Shown here one piece after another: positions 8,025-18,550 of a DNA stretch of 64,000 nucleotides. The position numbers and the translations under genes are program-made. The stretch's first letter is position 1. Every line of letters begins with the position of its first letter. The stretch is taken from assembly GCA_023428755.1 (NCBI GenBank), contig JAEYWX010000027.1:62001-126000 (forward strand), given 5' to 3'. Below the pieces are notes generated by a model. The model ran no database searches and had not been told where the DNA came from. It worked only from the letters and a program-made list of their open reading frames with translations. The stretch comes from Bacteroidota bacterium. Lineage in GTDB: Bacteria; Bacteroidota; Bacteroidia; Chitinophagales; Chitinophagaceae.

Positions 8025-10817
8025 TTAAAACTGCGGAAGGTTGGCATAGAACATCCGTGAGCGGTTGATGCGCAGATCACGCAGTAAACCGGATTTTGGA
8101 CTGATGCTGATATTGAATGAACGGATAGGGCCAATTGGTGTTACGTTGATCGCTAATTGCCAGCAATGCAGATCTCTGGATATAGAAGTAGTTAAGTATT
8201 GAAGAGTGCCCGTTTGAATATCAAATGTACCATTTGCCTGCACTTTCCATTTCTCCGTTAAATTAAAATCACCATTGAAGTTGATCGATTGTGTAACCAT
8301 TGTTTCAAATCCTGAATAATCAAGTTTCAACATGCGGGTAAGATTCAGTGCGTATGAGAGGTTCAAACTCCATGGAACATTAAAATCAACATATTCACCC
8401 GGATTATTTTGAATGGCATTCAGTTCACGGCTTTGATCATTAAAATCATTTCTCCGGTTTCGTTCCATGTCTTCTTTTTCTTTCTGCTTCTTTTCATCTT
8501 TTGGTTTGCTCTTGAACTGTGTACTTACCGATACAAATCCGCTGGAAAATCTTCCTAACGAAAATTTATCGCCCTGCCATGCATATTGCTGTTTTCTGAA
8601 ACCGGTTGCCTGGTCGATCTGGTAAGGCGACACATTTGCACCCGCCGTTAAATTGATTTTTTCAAACAAATTACTGCGCAGGTAAAAATTAAAATCACTT
8701 AATCCAAACGAATCTGCCAGCATATTATAGCTGGTGCTCATACCAAATCCATCGATCAAGCGTATTTTTTTATCAGCAGCACTGGTATCTTTTTTATCTT
8801 TTACTTTCAGTTCAAGGTTGTTGTCAATGGCAAAGTTGATGGAACCTGATCGTCCATCCGGGATATTCGCCACCTGTGAGCCGTTAAATTTATCAAACCA
8901 CAATTCTCTTCCTGTAGAATCAACCTGTGCACGGTACCACTTGGCCCTGTTGAGATCAGGACGATAACCCATCCCAAATGTGGGGCGTATCACATGACGC
9001 AATGCTTTTACATTTCCCTTTTTAAAATTCATTGTACCAAACAATGCCGTGCTGAAGTTTAAGCCAAAACTCATTTGTCGTTCGGTATAAAAACCTTTCT
9101 GCCCTTTTGTTTCAACCGTTTTTGTAACCGGGTTCCATTCACGAATGAATGTACGGGAATGCCATGTTTCATCGTAACTGATCGATGGACCTACCTGCAA
9201 CGGACCCAACGGTGGCAATGATAGCTGAATGGGAATGCTGTGCCGAGCACTCCAATCGAACGTATCAATCAGTTGTTTAAAACTGAAAGCAGTATCGTAA
9301 AAAGCAAACTGGTTACGGAAAGTTCCATTATAGGAAACACCTAATTTCTCATACCACTTGGGGGTTCCTACAAAATCTTTTTTCTGGAATGGATAAATGG
9401 TGTTGATGGTAAACCCTACATCGGGCAGACTTACGTTAAACAGTTTTGTATTGGTATTTTGATTGTGATTGGCACTTACCGTTAGGTTATACGGCTTGCC
9501 AGCCCATGTACGTTGATAAGCGATTGATGATTGTAACGTGTTATTAAAGTTCTGCTGTGCATTATTCGGGAAGAGCCGGTTGAATAAACTGGTGGCTATG
9601 TTCACGTTGGCACTAAAGGTTTGGCCGGGTCTTGCTTTTCCATCGAGGCTGTGATTCCATTGTACAGAAAAGTTTCGGGAGGGTGGACGGTAATCCGGAT
9701 CGCCTTTAAATCCAAACTTATTGTTCATATAGGAAAGATTAAAACCTCCGCTATATCTGTATCGCTTCCGATAAGTGGGCGTTAGAAAAATATTATACGA
9801 ACCGTACGAATAAATATTTGCACGAATGGTAGCATCCCATAACTCCCCAAACGTTTTATAGTAACCAATGCCTTCCAATCCAAAGCCAAGCTGTTCGTTC
9901 ACGGTAGGCTGCGGTGGCAATAAACCCGTGCGTCGTCCCTGTTTCATGGGAAATAAACCAAACGGCAATCCAAGTGGAATGGGTACATTTTCAAACTCAG
10001 GACGTACCAAACCGGTAACAGCTACCTGGTTGCTGATGAATTTTACTTTCCGTGCTTTGAATGCAAAGTGTGGTGTATCATAATTACAGGAAGTAAAGCG
10101 TGCCTTCTCTGCAAAGAAAACAGCCGGGCTGATGCGCTTTACTTTTTCACCATAGATATACATCTCCCCTTCCTGTGTATAAGTACCAATGGTTAAGCCT
10201 CGTTGTGTTTTGAAGTTATAACGGATGGTATCGGATGTAAACGCACTTTCGCCCTGTTTAAATGCGGGCACACCAGTTGGCAAACCGGCTGAATCTTTAA
10301 TTGAATAGGCGGTGAGAATTTGTGTGGGTTGATCTAGCCGTATCACTGCTGCATCCAATGCCACATCTTTAAACTTCACTGCGGCTTTGTTATACAGAAA
10401 GATCTGCTTACCCGGAATATCCACCACCATTGAATCTTCTGCTTCAAAATCAACCGGTGCATCAATGGAATCTTTTGATATTTTTAAATCGAACGTATCA
10501 ATTTTCTGCACCATCGAATCCTGTTTCGGCAATGAATCGGTTACTGAAACAGAATCTTTTTTCAATGGCACTGTATCATTTAACAATATTTTTTCTGATG
10601 AAACTTCGGATAGGCTCGTCTGTATTGCGGGGGTTGAACTTGTTTTTTTAAGCGGCAAAACAGGCACAGTATCAAATACAGAATATGTTAAAGCATGTAA
10701 AATATTGGAAGGGGAATGAAATGCATTACGACCTTGTACCGTTATGCCATAGAAGAGCAAGCCCCCTAAAGCAGTCATTAATACAGATTTATAGCTAACT
10801 TTACAGCGTTTAAACAT
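8025..10817 (-). CDS. lptD: LPS-assembly outer-membrane protein, Bacteroidota-type LptD
   Basis: The 930-residue protein has an N-terminal membrane/signal segment. An OstA/LptA-like jellyroll region follows (VDIPGKQIFLYNKAAVKFKD ... AFTSDTIRYNFKTQRGLTIG ... GEKVKRISP). A long beta-barrel (about residues 280-930) ends SRMFYANLPQF with a C-terminal Phe. Segments such as GLPFGLFPMKQGRRTGLLPP match the Bacteroidota LptD form. It should insert LPS in the outer leaflet. It is divergent from the amidase gene, and an MlaD and an OstA-like gene lie next to that, so the neighbourhood is dedicated to the envelope. A charged KPKDEKKQKEKEDMERNRRND loop is present near residue 775. Confidence 0.88.
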   Translation of the reverse strand: MFKRCKVSYKSVLMTALGGLLFYGITVQGRNAFHSPSNILHALTYSVFDTVPVLPLKKTSSTPAIQTSLSEVSSEKILLNDTVPLKKDSVSVTDSLPKQDSMVQKIDTFDLKISKDSIDAPVDFEAEDSMVVDIPGKQIFLYNKAAVKFKDVALDAAVIRLDQPTQILTAYSIKDSAGLPTGVPAFKQGESAFTSDTIRYNFKTQRGLTIGTYTQEGEMYIYGEKVKRISPAVFFAEKARFTSCNYDTPHFAFKARKVKFISNQVAVTGLVRPEFENVPIPLGLPFGLFPMKQGRRTGLLPPQPTVNEQLGFGLEGIGYYKTFGELWDATIRANIYSYGSYNIFLTPTYRKRYRYSGGFNLSYMNNKFGFKGDPDYRPPSRNFSVQWNHSLDGKARPGQTFSANVNIATSLFNRLFPNNAQQNFNNTLQSSIAYQRTWAGKPYNLTVSANHNQNTNTKLFNVSLPDVGFTINTIYPFQKKDFVGTPKWYEKLGVSYNGTFRNQFAFYDTAFSFKQLIDTFDWSARHSIPIQLSLPPLGPLQVGPSISYDETWHSRTFIREWNPVTKTVETKGQKGFYTERQMSFGLNFSTALFGTMNFKKGNVKALRHVIRPTFGMGYRPDLNRAKWYRAQVDSTGRELWFDKFNGSQVANIPDGRSGSINFAIDNNLELKVKDKKDTSAADKKIRLIDGFGMSTSYNMLADSFGLSDFNFYLRSNLFEKINLTAGANVSPYQIDQATGFRKQQYAWQGDKFSLGRFSSGFVSVSTQFKSKPKDEKKQKEKEDMERNRRNDFNDQSRELNAIQNNPGEYVDFNVPWSLNLSYALNLTRMLKLDYSGFETMVTQSINFNGDFNLTEKWKVQANGTFDIQTGTLQYLTTSISRDLHCWQLAINVTPIGPIRSFNISISPKSGLLRDLRINRSRMFYANLPQF

Positions 10818-10907
10818 AATGCGGTGGCGACAAAAATAACCACATTTGCATTAACGAACTGTGAATGTTGCTTTTGAATTTACTAACTCAAAAACGAACG
10901 TGGAACG

Positions 10908-11876
10908 ATGAACAAAAACTTACTACCCGGAATTGTCTCTTTACTGATGTTGAGCCTGGTGATTGTTTCCTTCACCCAAAAAGAAAATACAAAGGCTGCA
11001 GGCAAAATCAGAACCATCGTAATTGATGCGGGGCACGGTTTTAAAGGAACCATTGGAGCACGGCACGGGGCATTTGGAACTGAGGTGTCGGAAGATCAGA
11101 TATCGTACGAAGTTTCGAAAAAAATTGTAGCCATCCTGCAAAACGAAATGCCGGATGTAAAAATTCTGGAATCAAGACCTACCGTTTATTTTGTAGATAA
11201 CAAAGCAAGGGCAACCTTCGCCAACAATAACAAAGGCGATCTGTTTGTTTCCATCCATTGCAATTATGTTCCCAAGCTGCGTGAAGTAAGAAGAGAAGGC
11301 TCACGAACAGAAACCTATTATGTTACTACCGGTAAAGGCAAAAACAAAAAACGTGTAAAGAAAACAAGAACAGTTCCTGTTTTTAAAACATATTATCACC
11401 CAAATCCTGCACATGGTACCGAAACCTATGTGTTTGCTGCACACAAGCAGGATGATAAAGAAGATTTCATTCTTGAAAACGGCGATATTTTTCACAATGA
11501 GGAAGATGATGGCAGTTTGAATGTTGATATCAACGACCCCATTGTAAAGCAGCAGGTAGCATTGTGGAGCAAACAATTCTTTGCCAACAGTGTAAAACTG
11601 GCAAGTATTGTAGAAGAAGAATTTGTAAGTATCGGCCGTTTCAGCCGTGGTGTAAAACAACGCCAGGTAGGTATTTGGGTACTACAGGCTACCGCCATGC
11701 CCAGTATTTTAATTGAGCTGGGATTCCTTTCACACCGGCCTGAAGAAGAATTTCTCATGAGCCCGGAAGGTCAGCAACAAATGGCACAAAGCATTTCTGC
11801 ATCTATTAAACGATACAAAGACCTCGTAGAAAAGTCTCCAACTGTACAAAATACGGCTGATAACGTTCGTAAATAA
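10908..11876 (+). CDS. N-acetylmuramoyl-L-alanine amidase (Amidase_3)
   Basis: The 322-residue protein begins with an N-terminal membrane/signal segment (LLPGIVSLLMLSLVIVSFTQ). The catalytic domain shows the zinc-ligand motifs of Amidase_3: IVIDAGHG (His), SEDQISYEVS (Glu), SIHCN (His), and the late PSILIELGFLSH with the catalytic Glu. It would cleave the bond between the peptide stem and MurNAc in the periplasm. An insertion rich in Lys and Thr (about residues 125-160) precedes AHGTETYVFA. It is divergent from lptD and upstream of mlaD, from which 186 bases separate it. Confidence 0.9.
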   Translation: MNKNLLPGIVSLLMLSLVIVSFTQKENTKAAGKIRTIVIDAGHGFKGTIGARHGAFGTEVSEDQISYEVSKKIVAILQNEMPDVKILESRPTVYFVDNKARATFANNNKGDLFVSIHCNYVPKLREVRREGSRTETYYVTTGKGKNKKRVKKTRTVPVFKTYYHPNPAHGTETYVFAAHKQDDKEDFILENGDIFHNEEDDGSLNVDINDPIVKQQVALWSKQFFANSVKLASIVEEEFVSIGRFSRGVKQRQVGIWVLQATAMPSILIELGFLSHRPEEEFLMSPEGQQQMAQSISASIKRYKDLVEKSPTVQNTADNVRK

Positions 11877-12062
11877 ACGCTTTCGGCTACTGTAACTGTT
11901 AGTTTCCTCTTAACTCTTCTTTGTGGGGGATAAACATTTCTTATTTTTGGCCGGGGAACGCATTAAACAGTTTCCTATCACCAACACATTCCAGCGAAAA
12001 CACGCATTGCTTATTTACCGGTAATGCGGGAACATGTGATGGAGTGAATAAAAAAATAACAC

Positions 12063-13052
12063 ATGAAAGTTTCAAACGAAACCAAAGTAGGCGCCTTAAC
12101 AGTTATTGCAGTTACCCTTCTTGTTCTCGGCTTTAATTTTTTAAAAGGGAAAAGCCTTTTAAAAAAATCGAATGTGCTCTATGCCCGCTTTCCGGATGTA
12201 GGTTCATTGGAAGTGGCCAACCAGGTAAAGATCAAAGGCTTTCGCATCGGGAATGTATACAAGATCGATAACCTCGATAAAAATGTAAGTGAGGTGATCG
12301 TTACCATTACGTTGCTGGAAGATGTGAACATCCCCGATAATTCAGTAGCGATCATCAACAGCAGTTTAACCGGCAGTGCTTCCATCAGTGTATTACCCGG
12401 TAACTCACCGAACTATCTTGCCAAAGGCGATACACTTCAAAGTACGGCCAACCCTGATATTCTTTCGAAAGTGATGGAAAGTGTCGATCCTGTGATGGCG
12501 AATATCAAACAGGCGGTTGATTCACTCAAACTTGTACTGGGTAATGTGAACAGTATGTTCGATGAACAAACAAAATCGAACCTGAAGCTGGTGATCGCTA
12601 ATCTCAAATCCACCTCTGATAACCTGGCGGTAATGATGGACAGCAAAAACGGATCACTGGCAAAAACATTGAACAACGTAGAAACCTTTACTACCAACCT
12701 TAATACAAACAACGAAAAGCTCAACACTACAATTGAGAATCTGAAAAATACTTCGCAAACATTATCTGAAATACAGATCAAAGAAACAGTTGCCAATCTT
12801 AACAGCACGATCACACAATTACAGGGAATTTTGCAGAAAGCCAATAAAGGTGATGGTACGCTTGGATTGCTGATCAACGATCCGAAACTGTATAACAACT
12901 TACAGAATACGAGCAGAAGCCTCAACATATTGCTGGATGATTTTAAACTGCATCCGAAACGTTATGTAAGCTTCTCTGTATTTGGAAAAAAAGATAAAAC
13001 AGAACCACTTAAAGCACCATTGGCCGACAGTATCAATAACAATCAAAAATAA
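12063..13052 (+). CDS. mlaD: MlaD/MCE-family lipid-transport protein
   Basis: The 329-residue protein has one N-terminal membrane helix (VGALTVIAVTLLVLGFNFLKG) followed at once by an MCE domain (VLYARFPDVGSLEVANQVKIKGFRIGNVYKIDNL). A long Asn/Thr-rich helical C-terminal region follows (about residues 150-290) with repeated NLKSTSDNL / NLKNTSQTL / LNSTITQLQ heptads, as in MCE proteins that form periplasm-spanning tubes. It probably carries phospholipids between the membranes. The stop codon directly abuts the next gene's start, so it is coupled to the OstA-like gene. Confidence 0.9.
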   Translation: MKVSNETKVGALTVIAVTLLVLGFNFLKGKSLLKKSNVLYARFPDVGSLEVANQVKIKGFRIGNVYKIDNLDKNVSEVIVTITLLEDVNIPDNSVAIINSSLTGSASISVLPGNSPNYLAKGDTLQSTANPDILSKVMESVDPVMANIKQAVDSLKLVLGNVNSMFDEQTKSNLKLVIANLKSTSDNLAVMMDSKNGSLAKTLNNVETFTTNLNTNNEKLNTTIENLKNTSQTLSEIQIKETVANLNSTITQLQGILQKANKGDGTLGLLINDPKLYNNLQNTSRSLNILLDDFKLHPKRYVSFSVFGKKDKTEPLKAPLADSINNNQK

Positions 13053-14981
13053 TTGAACGTGGGTTTTCGCCTTGGTCTGCTGTGTTGTTTGCTGATGTGT
13101 ATGCACGGCTTGTATGCACAACAAAAATCGGCTCCTCCCCGTCCCTCACAGGCAAGTGATACTGTAAGAGTTGTTGAAATTCTGAAAACCAACCGGTTTG
13201 ATTTTAAAACAATTGATTCTGTTACCCAATTACAGATTCTTGTGGGCGAAGTGCAAATCCGACAAGGCGCTACTCTTTTTTGGGCCGATAGCGTAGTGTA
13301 CAACGAGAAGGCGAATTTTATGCAAGCCTATGGCAATGTACACATCAAAGAAGCCGACTCTGTCAATATTTATTCCCAATACCTGCAATACGACGGTAAT
13401 AAAAAGCTGGCTACTTTTCGAAACAACGTTAAGCTCAGCGACCCCAACAGTACGCTTTACACCAATGAAATGGATTACGACATGAATGGGAAAGTGGGAA
13501 CGTACCGGAATGGCGGTCGTATTGAAAGCAAACAAACCACACTTACAAGCAAAGGCGGATATTATTATGCTGATATTAAAGACATCTATTTTATCGGGGA
13601 TGTAAAAATGAGCGACCCCGAAGTAGCACTCGCCAGCGATTCCTTACTTTATAATACCAGCAGCCAGGTAGCAACTTTTATTGCACCCACTACTATAAAA
13701 TCAGGCAAATCGGTTATTAATACACGGGAAGGATATTACGATCTGAAATTGAAGCAGGCCAAATTCGGCAGTCGGTCCCGCATGCAAGACAGCACATCAA
13801 CGATGGTGGCCGATGATTTTGCATTTGATGATAAAACCGGCTTTGGTGAAGCAAAAGGAAACGTTCAATACAAAGACACGGCACAAGGTGCCCTACTTTT
13901 TGCCAACAGGGTTTTCTTTAATAAAGAGAAGAAAAATTTCTTGGCAACAGAAAAACCGGTGATGGTGGTGGTACAAAAAAGCGATTCGGTTTACATTGCA
14001 GCTGATACTATCTATTCCGGTTTGATGCAGGACCTTGCGCAAATGAAGAATGGATATATTTCTGCATTTGATACAGTGAAGGGGAAACAGGTGTTGCAAG
14101 TTGATTCGATTCTCTCCAACGATTCAATTGTTATTGTAACAACCGATTCAGCGCAAGCGATTACTGACAGCGTTTCGATTGTGCAACAAAAAGATTCTGT
14201 TGTTGCGCCAATTACAACTGCTCCTGTTCTTGAAAAACCGGTTGTATTGCCTGCAAAAGATTCTGTGGCAACAAAAAAATCACCGGTTCTGAAAGAAAAA
14301 CCTGTTCTTGTTTTAACCGATTCTATACAGTTGCCTGCAGCAGACAGCAATCTTGTTGCAGCAGTTGATACCACGGAAAAAAAACGGATACGTCCAAAGG
14401 AAGAACTCGACACCATTCGCTTTATCACCGCATTCAGGAATGTGCGCATTTTTAATGATTCACTACAGGCAACATCCGACAGTTTATTTTATTCAGGCGT
14501 TGACAGTGTATTTGAATTATACCACAATCCTGTTGCCTGGAGCAAAGGCAGCCAGGTATCGGGCGATACGATTTTTGTGTTCACGGAAAACAAAAAGCCC
14601 AAACGCATGTATGTGTTTGAAAACGCATTGCTGGTTCAAAATGTATATGACACGGCAGCGTTCTTTAACCAGATCAAAGGGCGAACGATCAATGCCTATT
14701 TTATAGATGGCGAACTTGATTATGTAAAAGCAAAAGGAACAGCTGAAAGTATTTATTATGCGCAGGACGATGATAGTGCATATGTAGGAATGAACCGAAC
14801 AACGGCTGATATGATCGATATTTATTTTAAAGACCGAAGCCCAAAGAAAATCAAATACAGCAGTTCAGTAAAAGGCACTACCTACCCCATCCGGCAGTTG
14901 CCCGATGATCAAAAGAAATTATCAAACTTTCAATGGTTGGAAAGTAAGCGACCGAAAAGTAAACTGGAATTGTTTCTCTGA
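13053..14981 (+). CDS. OstA/LptA-like LPS transport protein
   Basis: The 642-residue exported protein begins at a TTG (13053, right after the mlaD stop) or a GTG at 13059; either precedes the signal peptide (LGLLCCLLMCMHGLYAQ). Residues 50-330 form successive OstA-type strands (GEVQIRQGATLFWADSVVYNEKANF ... GNVHIKEADSVNIYSQYLQYDG). A low-complexity Val/Ser/Asp/Pro linker (about 345-445) follows. A second OstA-like stretch closes the protein. It fits the periplasmic bridge that passes LPS to LptD, whose gene lies nearby on the other strand. Confidence 0.85.
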   Translation: MNVGFRLGLLCCLLMCMHGLYAQQKSAPPRPSQASDTVRVVEILKTNRFDFKTIDSVTQLQILVGEVQIRQGATLFWADSVVYNEKANFMQAYGNVHIKEADSVNIYSQYLQYDGNKKLATFRNNVKLSDPNSTLYTNEMDYDMNGKVGTYRNGGRIESKQTTLTSKGGYYYADIKDIYFIGDVKMSDPEVALASDSLLYNTSSQVATFIAPTTIKSGKSVINTREGYYDLKLKQAKFGSRSRMQDSTSTMVADDFAFDDKTGFGEAKGNVQYKDTAQGALLFANRVFFNKEKKNFLATEKPVMVVVQKSDSVYIAADTIYSGLMQDLAQMKNGYISAFDTVKGKQVLQVDSILSNDSIVIVTTDSAQAITDSVSIVQQKDSVVAPITTAPVLEKPVVLPAKDSVATKKSPVLKEKPVLVLTDSIQLPAADSNLVAAVDTTEKKRIRPKEELDTIRFITAFRNVRIFNDSLQATSDSLFYSGVDSVFELYHNPVAWSKGSQVSGDTIFVFTENKKPKRMYVFENALLVQNVYDTAAFFNQIKGRTINAYFIDGELDYVKAKGTAESIYYAQDDDSAYVGMNRTTADMIDIYFKDRSPKKIKYSSSVKGTTYPIRQLPDDQKKLSNFQWLESKRPKSKLELFL

Positions 14982-14983
14982 TA

Positions 14984-16258
14984 TTACCACAGCATCCGTT
15001 CAAGCAGAAACACGCCGATGGCTGCGAAGAAACCAATTAATGCCAGCCAACTGATCTTCTTCAGATACCACATAAAGTTGATGGCTTCGATACCCATCGC
15101 AGCAACACCAGCTGCCGAACCAATAATAATTGCACTACCGCCTGTACCCGTGGTTAACGCAAGAAATTCCCAGAACGGATGATCAGTGGGATAGGTTGTA
15201 AGATCATACATACCCTGTGCAGCAGCAACCAGCGGCACATTATCAACCAATGCTGAAAGCAAACCCAATGCAGTACCAATCAAATAATCATTTTTCAAAA
15301 ATGCATTGAGATGAGTGGCAGCTTCGGCCAGTAATCCATTCGATTGCAGAGCTGCAACAGCCAACAAAATTCCAAGGAAAAAGAGAATACTCGGCGTATC
15401 GATCCGTTGTAATGCATGTGCCACACTATAACGTTGAATAAAACCCGATTCTTTTTTCTTATGCAACACTGTTGTAATGATCCACATACAACCCAATGCA
15501 AATAACATTCCCATAAAAGGTGGCAAATGTGTAATTGTTTTGAACACCGGAACAAAAATGAGAAAGCCGATGCCGGAGGCAAGTACAATTTTTCCATCCC
15601 GTTTGTCAACTTCTGAATCGTTTGCCTTTGGCATGGAAACGATTTGTTTGCCTTTGAATTTATACATTATAATCAGCGCCGGAATAAATGCGGCAGCCAC
15701 ACTCGGTAAAAATATTTGTGTAATGATGCTGTAAGCAGTAATCTGTCCGCCGATCCACAACATTGTTGTGGTAACGTCTCCCAACGGCGACCACGCACCA
15801 CCGGCATTGGCTGCAATAACAATCATACCTGCAAACCACAACCTGTCTTCCCGCTCACTCAATAACTTGGCACAGAGCGAAGTCATGACAATGGTTGTGG
15901 TTAAGTTATCCAGCAAAGCCGACAGGAAAAATGTGATTACAGAAACTACCAATAGCAGTCTGCTTTTACTGGTGGTATTAATACGCCGGGTGATAATGGA
16001 AAAGCCATTATGGGAATCTATCAGCTCTACAATCGTCATTGCTCCTAACAGAAAAAACAGAATGGAACCGATTTCCCCCAAGTGATGGAGCAACTCTTCG
16101 TTTACAAAATGGGCAGAGCTGTTTTCGAAAATAAAAATGGTCCAGCAAAGTACGCCGGTCATTAATGCTGTTGCAGCTTTGTTCACTTTTACGGTATGCT
16201 CAAGGGCAATCAATAAATAACCAAGAATAAAGACTGTAACAATTAGTATGGTAGCCAT
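14984..16258 (-). CDS. nhaD: Na+/H+ antiporter, NhaD family
   Basis: The 424-residue inner-membrane protein has about 11-12 hydrophobic segments. Characteristic stretches are LSALLDNLTTTIVMTSL, ANAGGAWSPLGDVTTTMLW and SALVDNVPLVAAAQGMYDL. The paired DN motifs lie in the re-entrant regions that carry the ions in the IT superfamily. It exchanges Na+ or Li+ for protons. I start at MATILIVTVFILGYLLIALEH; the upstream Met (16282) would add eight residues. It converges with the OstA-like gene, with 2 bases between the stop codons. Confidence 0.88.
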   Translation of the reverse strand: MATILIVTVFILGYLLIALEHTVKVNKAATALMTGVLCWTIFIFENSSAHFVNEELLHHLGEIGSILFFLLGAMTIVELIDSHNGFSIITRRINTTSKSRLLLVVSVITFFLSALLDNLTTTIVMTSLCAKLLSEREDRLWFAGMIVIAANAGGAWSPLGDVTTTMLWIGGQITAYSIITQIFLPSVAAAFIPALIIMYKFKGKQIVSMPKANDSEVDKRDGKIVLASGIGFLIFVPVFKTITHLPPFMGMLFALGCMWIITTVLHKKKESGFIQRYSVAHALQRIDTPSILFFLGILLAVAALQSNGLLAEAATHLNAFLKNDYLIGTALGLLSALVDNVPLVAAAQGMYDLTTYPTDHPFWEFLALTTGTGGSAIIIGSAAGVAAMGIEAINFMWYLKKISWLALIGFFAAIGVFLLERMLW

Positions 16259-16497
16259 CTGTATCTGTATTAAAGGCAGCAAATATAGTCCCTAAAAAAA
16301 GAACACTTGTAATCTTTGGTTTAGCAAACAATTACAAAAAATGATCCTGTAACTGATGTTAGGTTTTCTTTCACACAGTAAAACAAAATTCCATCGTTTC
16401 AAGAATGGCAAAGCAAACAAATGATTTAACAAGTTGCTGTAAAGGGTCTTCAACCACTTGGCATTATTTTAGTAACTAAATCATCAACAACATATCC

Positions 16498-16956
16498 ATG
16501 TTTCAAAAAAAGCTTCTTGTATTCTTTCTCCTGCTGGCCGCGTCCAGTTCTGTTTCTTTTGCCCAATACCGCCACCAGGCAGGTGTACGACTCGGGAGTA
16601 ACGACCAGGTTGTTTCTACGGGATTTACTTACCGGTATCATTTCAACAATAACAAAGCAGTAGAGGCAATTCTAAATCTCCGTGAACCTATCGCTTTGGG
16701 TGCATTGTATGAAATTTTCAAACCCATTACTGCCGTTGAAAATCTAAGCTGGTTCTATGGAGGTGGTGCCTATGTTGGATTTAAAGGGATCGATAATCTT
16801 GGTATCACTGGCATCGCCGGACTCGATTATCAATTTACGGAAGTGCCTATCAATTTAACCATCGACTGGAAACCGGAGCTTACAGTGATACAATCGGTAC
16901 GCTTTCGGGCATCTACTGTTGCAGTATCCGTACGCTTCGCCTTTGTCAAAAAATAA
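16498..16956 (+). CDS. Small outer-membrane beta-barrel-type protein
   Basis: The 152-residue protein has a signal peptide (LLVFFLLLAASSSVSFAQ). The mature part has amphipathic strand patterns (HQAGVRLGSNDQVVSTGFTYRYHF, LSWFYGGGAYVGFKGI, GITGIAGLDYQF). The final strand TVAVSVRFAFVKK has an aromatic close to the C-terminus. The size and ending fit small Bacteroidota outer-membrane barrels. It is a single gene with a terminator after it. The function is unknown. Confidence 0.6.
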   Translation: MFQKKLLVFFLLLAASSSVSFAQYRHQAGVRLGSNDQVVSTGFTYRYHFNNNKAVEAILNLREPIALGALYEIFKPITAVENLSWFYGGGAYVGFKGIDNLGITGIAGLDYQFTEVPINLTIDWKPELTVIQSVRFRASTVAVSVRFAFVKK

Positions 16957-16975
16957 TTTGTTCTCTTGGTCTCTA

Positions 16976-17003
16976 AAAAGGTCTGATCTTCATCAGGCCT
17001 TTT
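16976..17003 (+). terminator. Rho-independent terminator
   Basis: A 12-bp stem with one wobble (AAAAGGTCTGAT / ATCAGGCCTTTT) and a 4-base loop, followed by CATTTTT. It lies 20 bases past the stop of the 16498 gene. Confidence 0.75.
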
Positions 17004-17035
17004 CATTTTTGTATTTGCAATTGTAACTTTAATAC

Positions 17036-18547
17036 ATGAAAATTTTTTCAGCCGATCAGATCAAAGCATGGGATGCTTATACGATCAGTCATGAACCGAT
17101 CGCTTCCATTGATCTGATGGAACGAGCTGCCGCCGCCTGCGCCCAATGGGTATTACTGCATCAGTTTTCAAAAAAACACTTGCATGTTTTTTGCGGTAAA
17201 GGAAATAATGGTGGCGATGGACTTGCCATCAGCCGTTTGTTGCTACAGGAAGGCTGTACCGTATCCATTTACATTCTTGAAAACGGCAAACTGGGTACCG
17301 ATGATTTTCAGAAAAACCTGCCACGGCTGCATACGTACACAAAAGAAATTCACTTTTTACAATCACCGGATTTTTTTCCGGCACTCACAGCAGACGACGT
17401 TGTTGTTGAAGCACTGCTGGGCACCGGCTTACATCAACCATTGGATGGATTGATCGCTGCATTGGCAGAACACTTAAACACCTCTCCTGCTGCTGTTATT
17501 TCAATCGATATTCCAACAGGCATGTTTGCTGATAAAAGTTCGAAAGATCATCCTTGCATCAAAGCAGATTATACACTCAGCTTTCAGCAATACAAAACCT
17601 GTTTTTTAATGGCTGAAAATGCAGACTATTGTGGTGAAGTGCATGTACTCGATATTGGGTTGCATCAAACCTACGCTGCCGAAACAATTGCACAGCATCA
17701 ACTCATCGACAGAGAATTGATCAACAGAATTTATCGCAAACGAAAAAGACATTTTCACAAGGGCCATTTTGGACATGCGTTGATCAGCGCCGGCAGCTAT
17801 GGGAAAATGGGAGCAGCTGTATTAAGTGCTGCAGCCTGTTTGCGAAGCGGAGCAGGATTACTAACGGTGCACAGCCCCCGCTGTGGATATACAACTTTGC
17901 AAACAAGCATTCCGGAGGCCATGCTGAATACAGATGCTGAAGAACGTTTTCTTTCAACAGTTCCTACTGATTTGTTACGCTACTCGGCAATAGGTATTGG
18001 CCCGGGTATTGGATTGGATGAGAAAACAGCAGAACTGTTGCTACAAATGATCCGGCAAATTCATCAGCCGCTTGTGTTGGATGCCGATGCATTGAATCTG
18101 TTGTCGATCAAAAAAGATCTTGCTGCACAATTACATGAAGATTGTATTCTCACACCGCATCCAAAAGAATTTGAACGGTTGTTTGGCAAGGCCGCAAATG
18201 ATTTTGAGCGCAAAGAACTGGCGCAACAAAAATCGATTGAACTCAATTGTGTGATCGTATTAAAAGGACATCATACATTCATTGCCTGCCCCGATGGAAA
18301 TGCCTATTTCAACAATACAGGCAATGCTGGTATGGCCACTGCCGGCAGCGGTGATGTATTAACAGGCATCTTAACCGGATTGCTTGCGCAGGGATATAAT
18401 ACAGAAGAAGCTGCCGTGTTGGGTGTTTATCTGCACGGGCTTGCAGGTGATATTGCTGCACTACAACATTCACAAGAAGCAATGCTGGCAGGTGATATTA
18501 TCAACCATATTGGGGATGCATTTCTGCAACTTTCACAAACAACCTGA
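17036..18547 (+). CDS. nnr: Bifunctional NAD(P)H-hydrate epimerase / ADP-dependent dehydratase
   Basis: The 503-residue two-domain enzyme repairs hydrated NADH/NADPH. The N-terminal YjeF_N epimerase domain (residues 1-215) shows MERAAAACAQWV, CGKGNNGGDGLAISRLL and DIPTGM. The C-terminal ribokinase-like dehydratase domain (about 225-500) shows GHALISAGSYGKMGAAVLSAAACLRSGAG, DADALNLL, LTPHPKEFERL and NAGMATAGSGDVLTGI, the last being the catalytic Asp and phosphate-binding loop. The length is that of the usual fused form. It is followed after 3 bases by a BamA-type gene. Confidence 0.95.
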   Translation: MKIFSADQIKAWDAYTISHEPIASIDLMERAAAACAQWVLLHQFSKKHLHVFCGKGNNGGDGLAISRLLLQEGCTVSIYILENGKLGTDDFQKNLPRLHTYTKEIHFLQSPDFFPALTADDVVVEALLGTGLHQPLDGLIAALAEHLNTSPAAVISIDIPTGMFADKSSKDHPCIKADYTLSFQQYKTCFLMAENADYCGEVHVLDIGLHQTYAAETIAQHQLIDRELINRIYRKRKRHFHKGHFGHALISAGSYGKMGAAVLSAAACLRSGAGLLTVHSPRCGYTTLQTSIPEAMLNTDAEERFLSTVPTDLLRYSAIGIGPGIGLDEKTAELLLQMIRQIHQPLVLDADALNLLSIKKDLAAQLHEDCILTPHPKEFERLFGKAANDFERKELAQQKSIELNCVIVLKGHHTFIACPDGNAYFNNTGNAGMATAGSGDVLTGILTGLLAQGYNTEEAAVLGVYLHGLAGDIAALQHSQEAMLAGDIINHIGDAFLQLSQTT

Positions 18548-18550
18548 TGC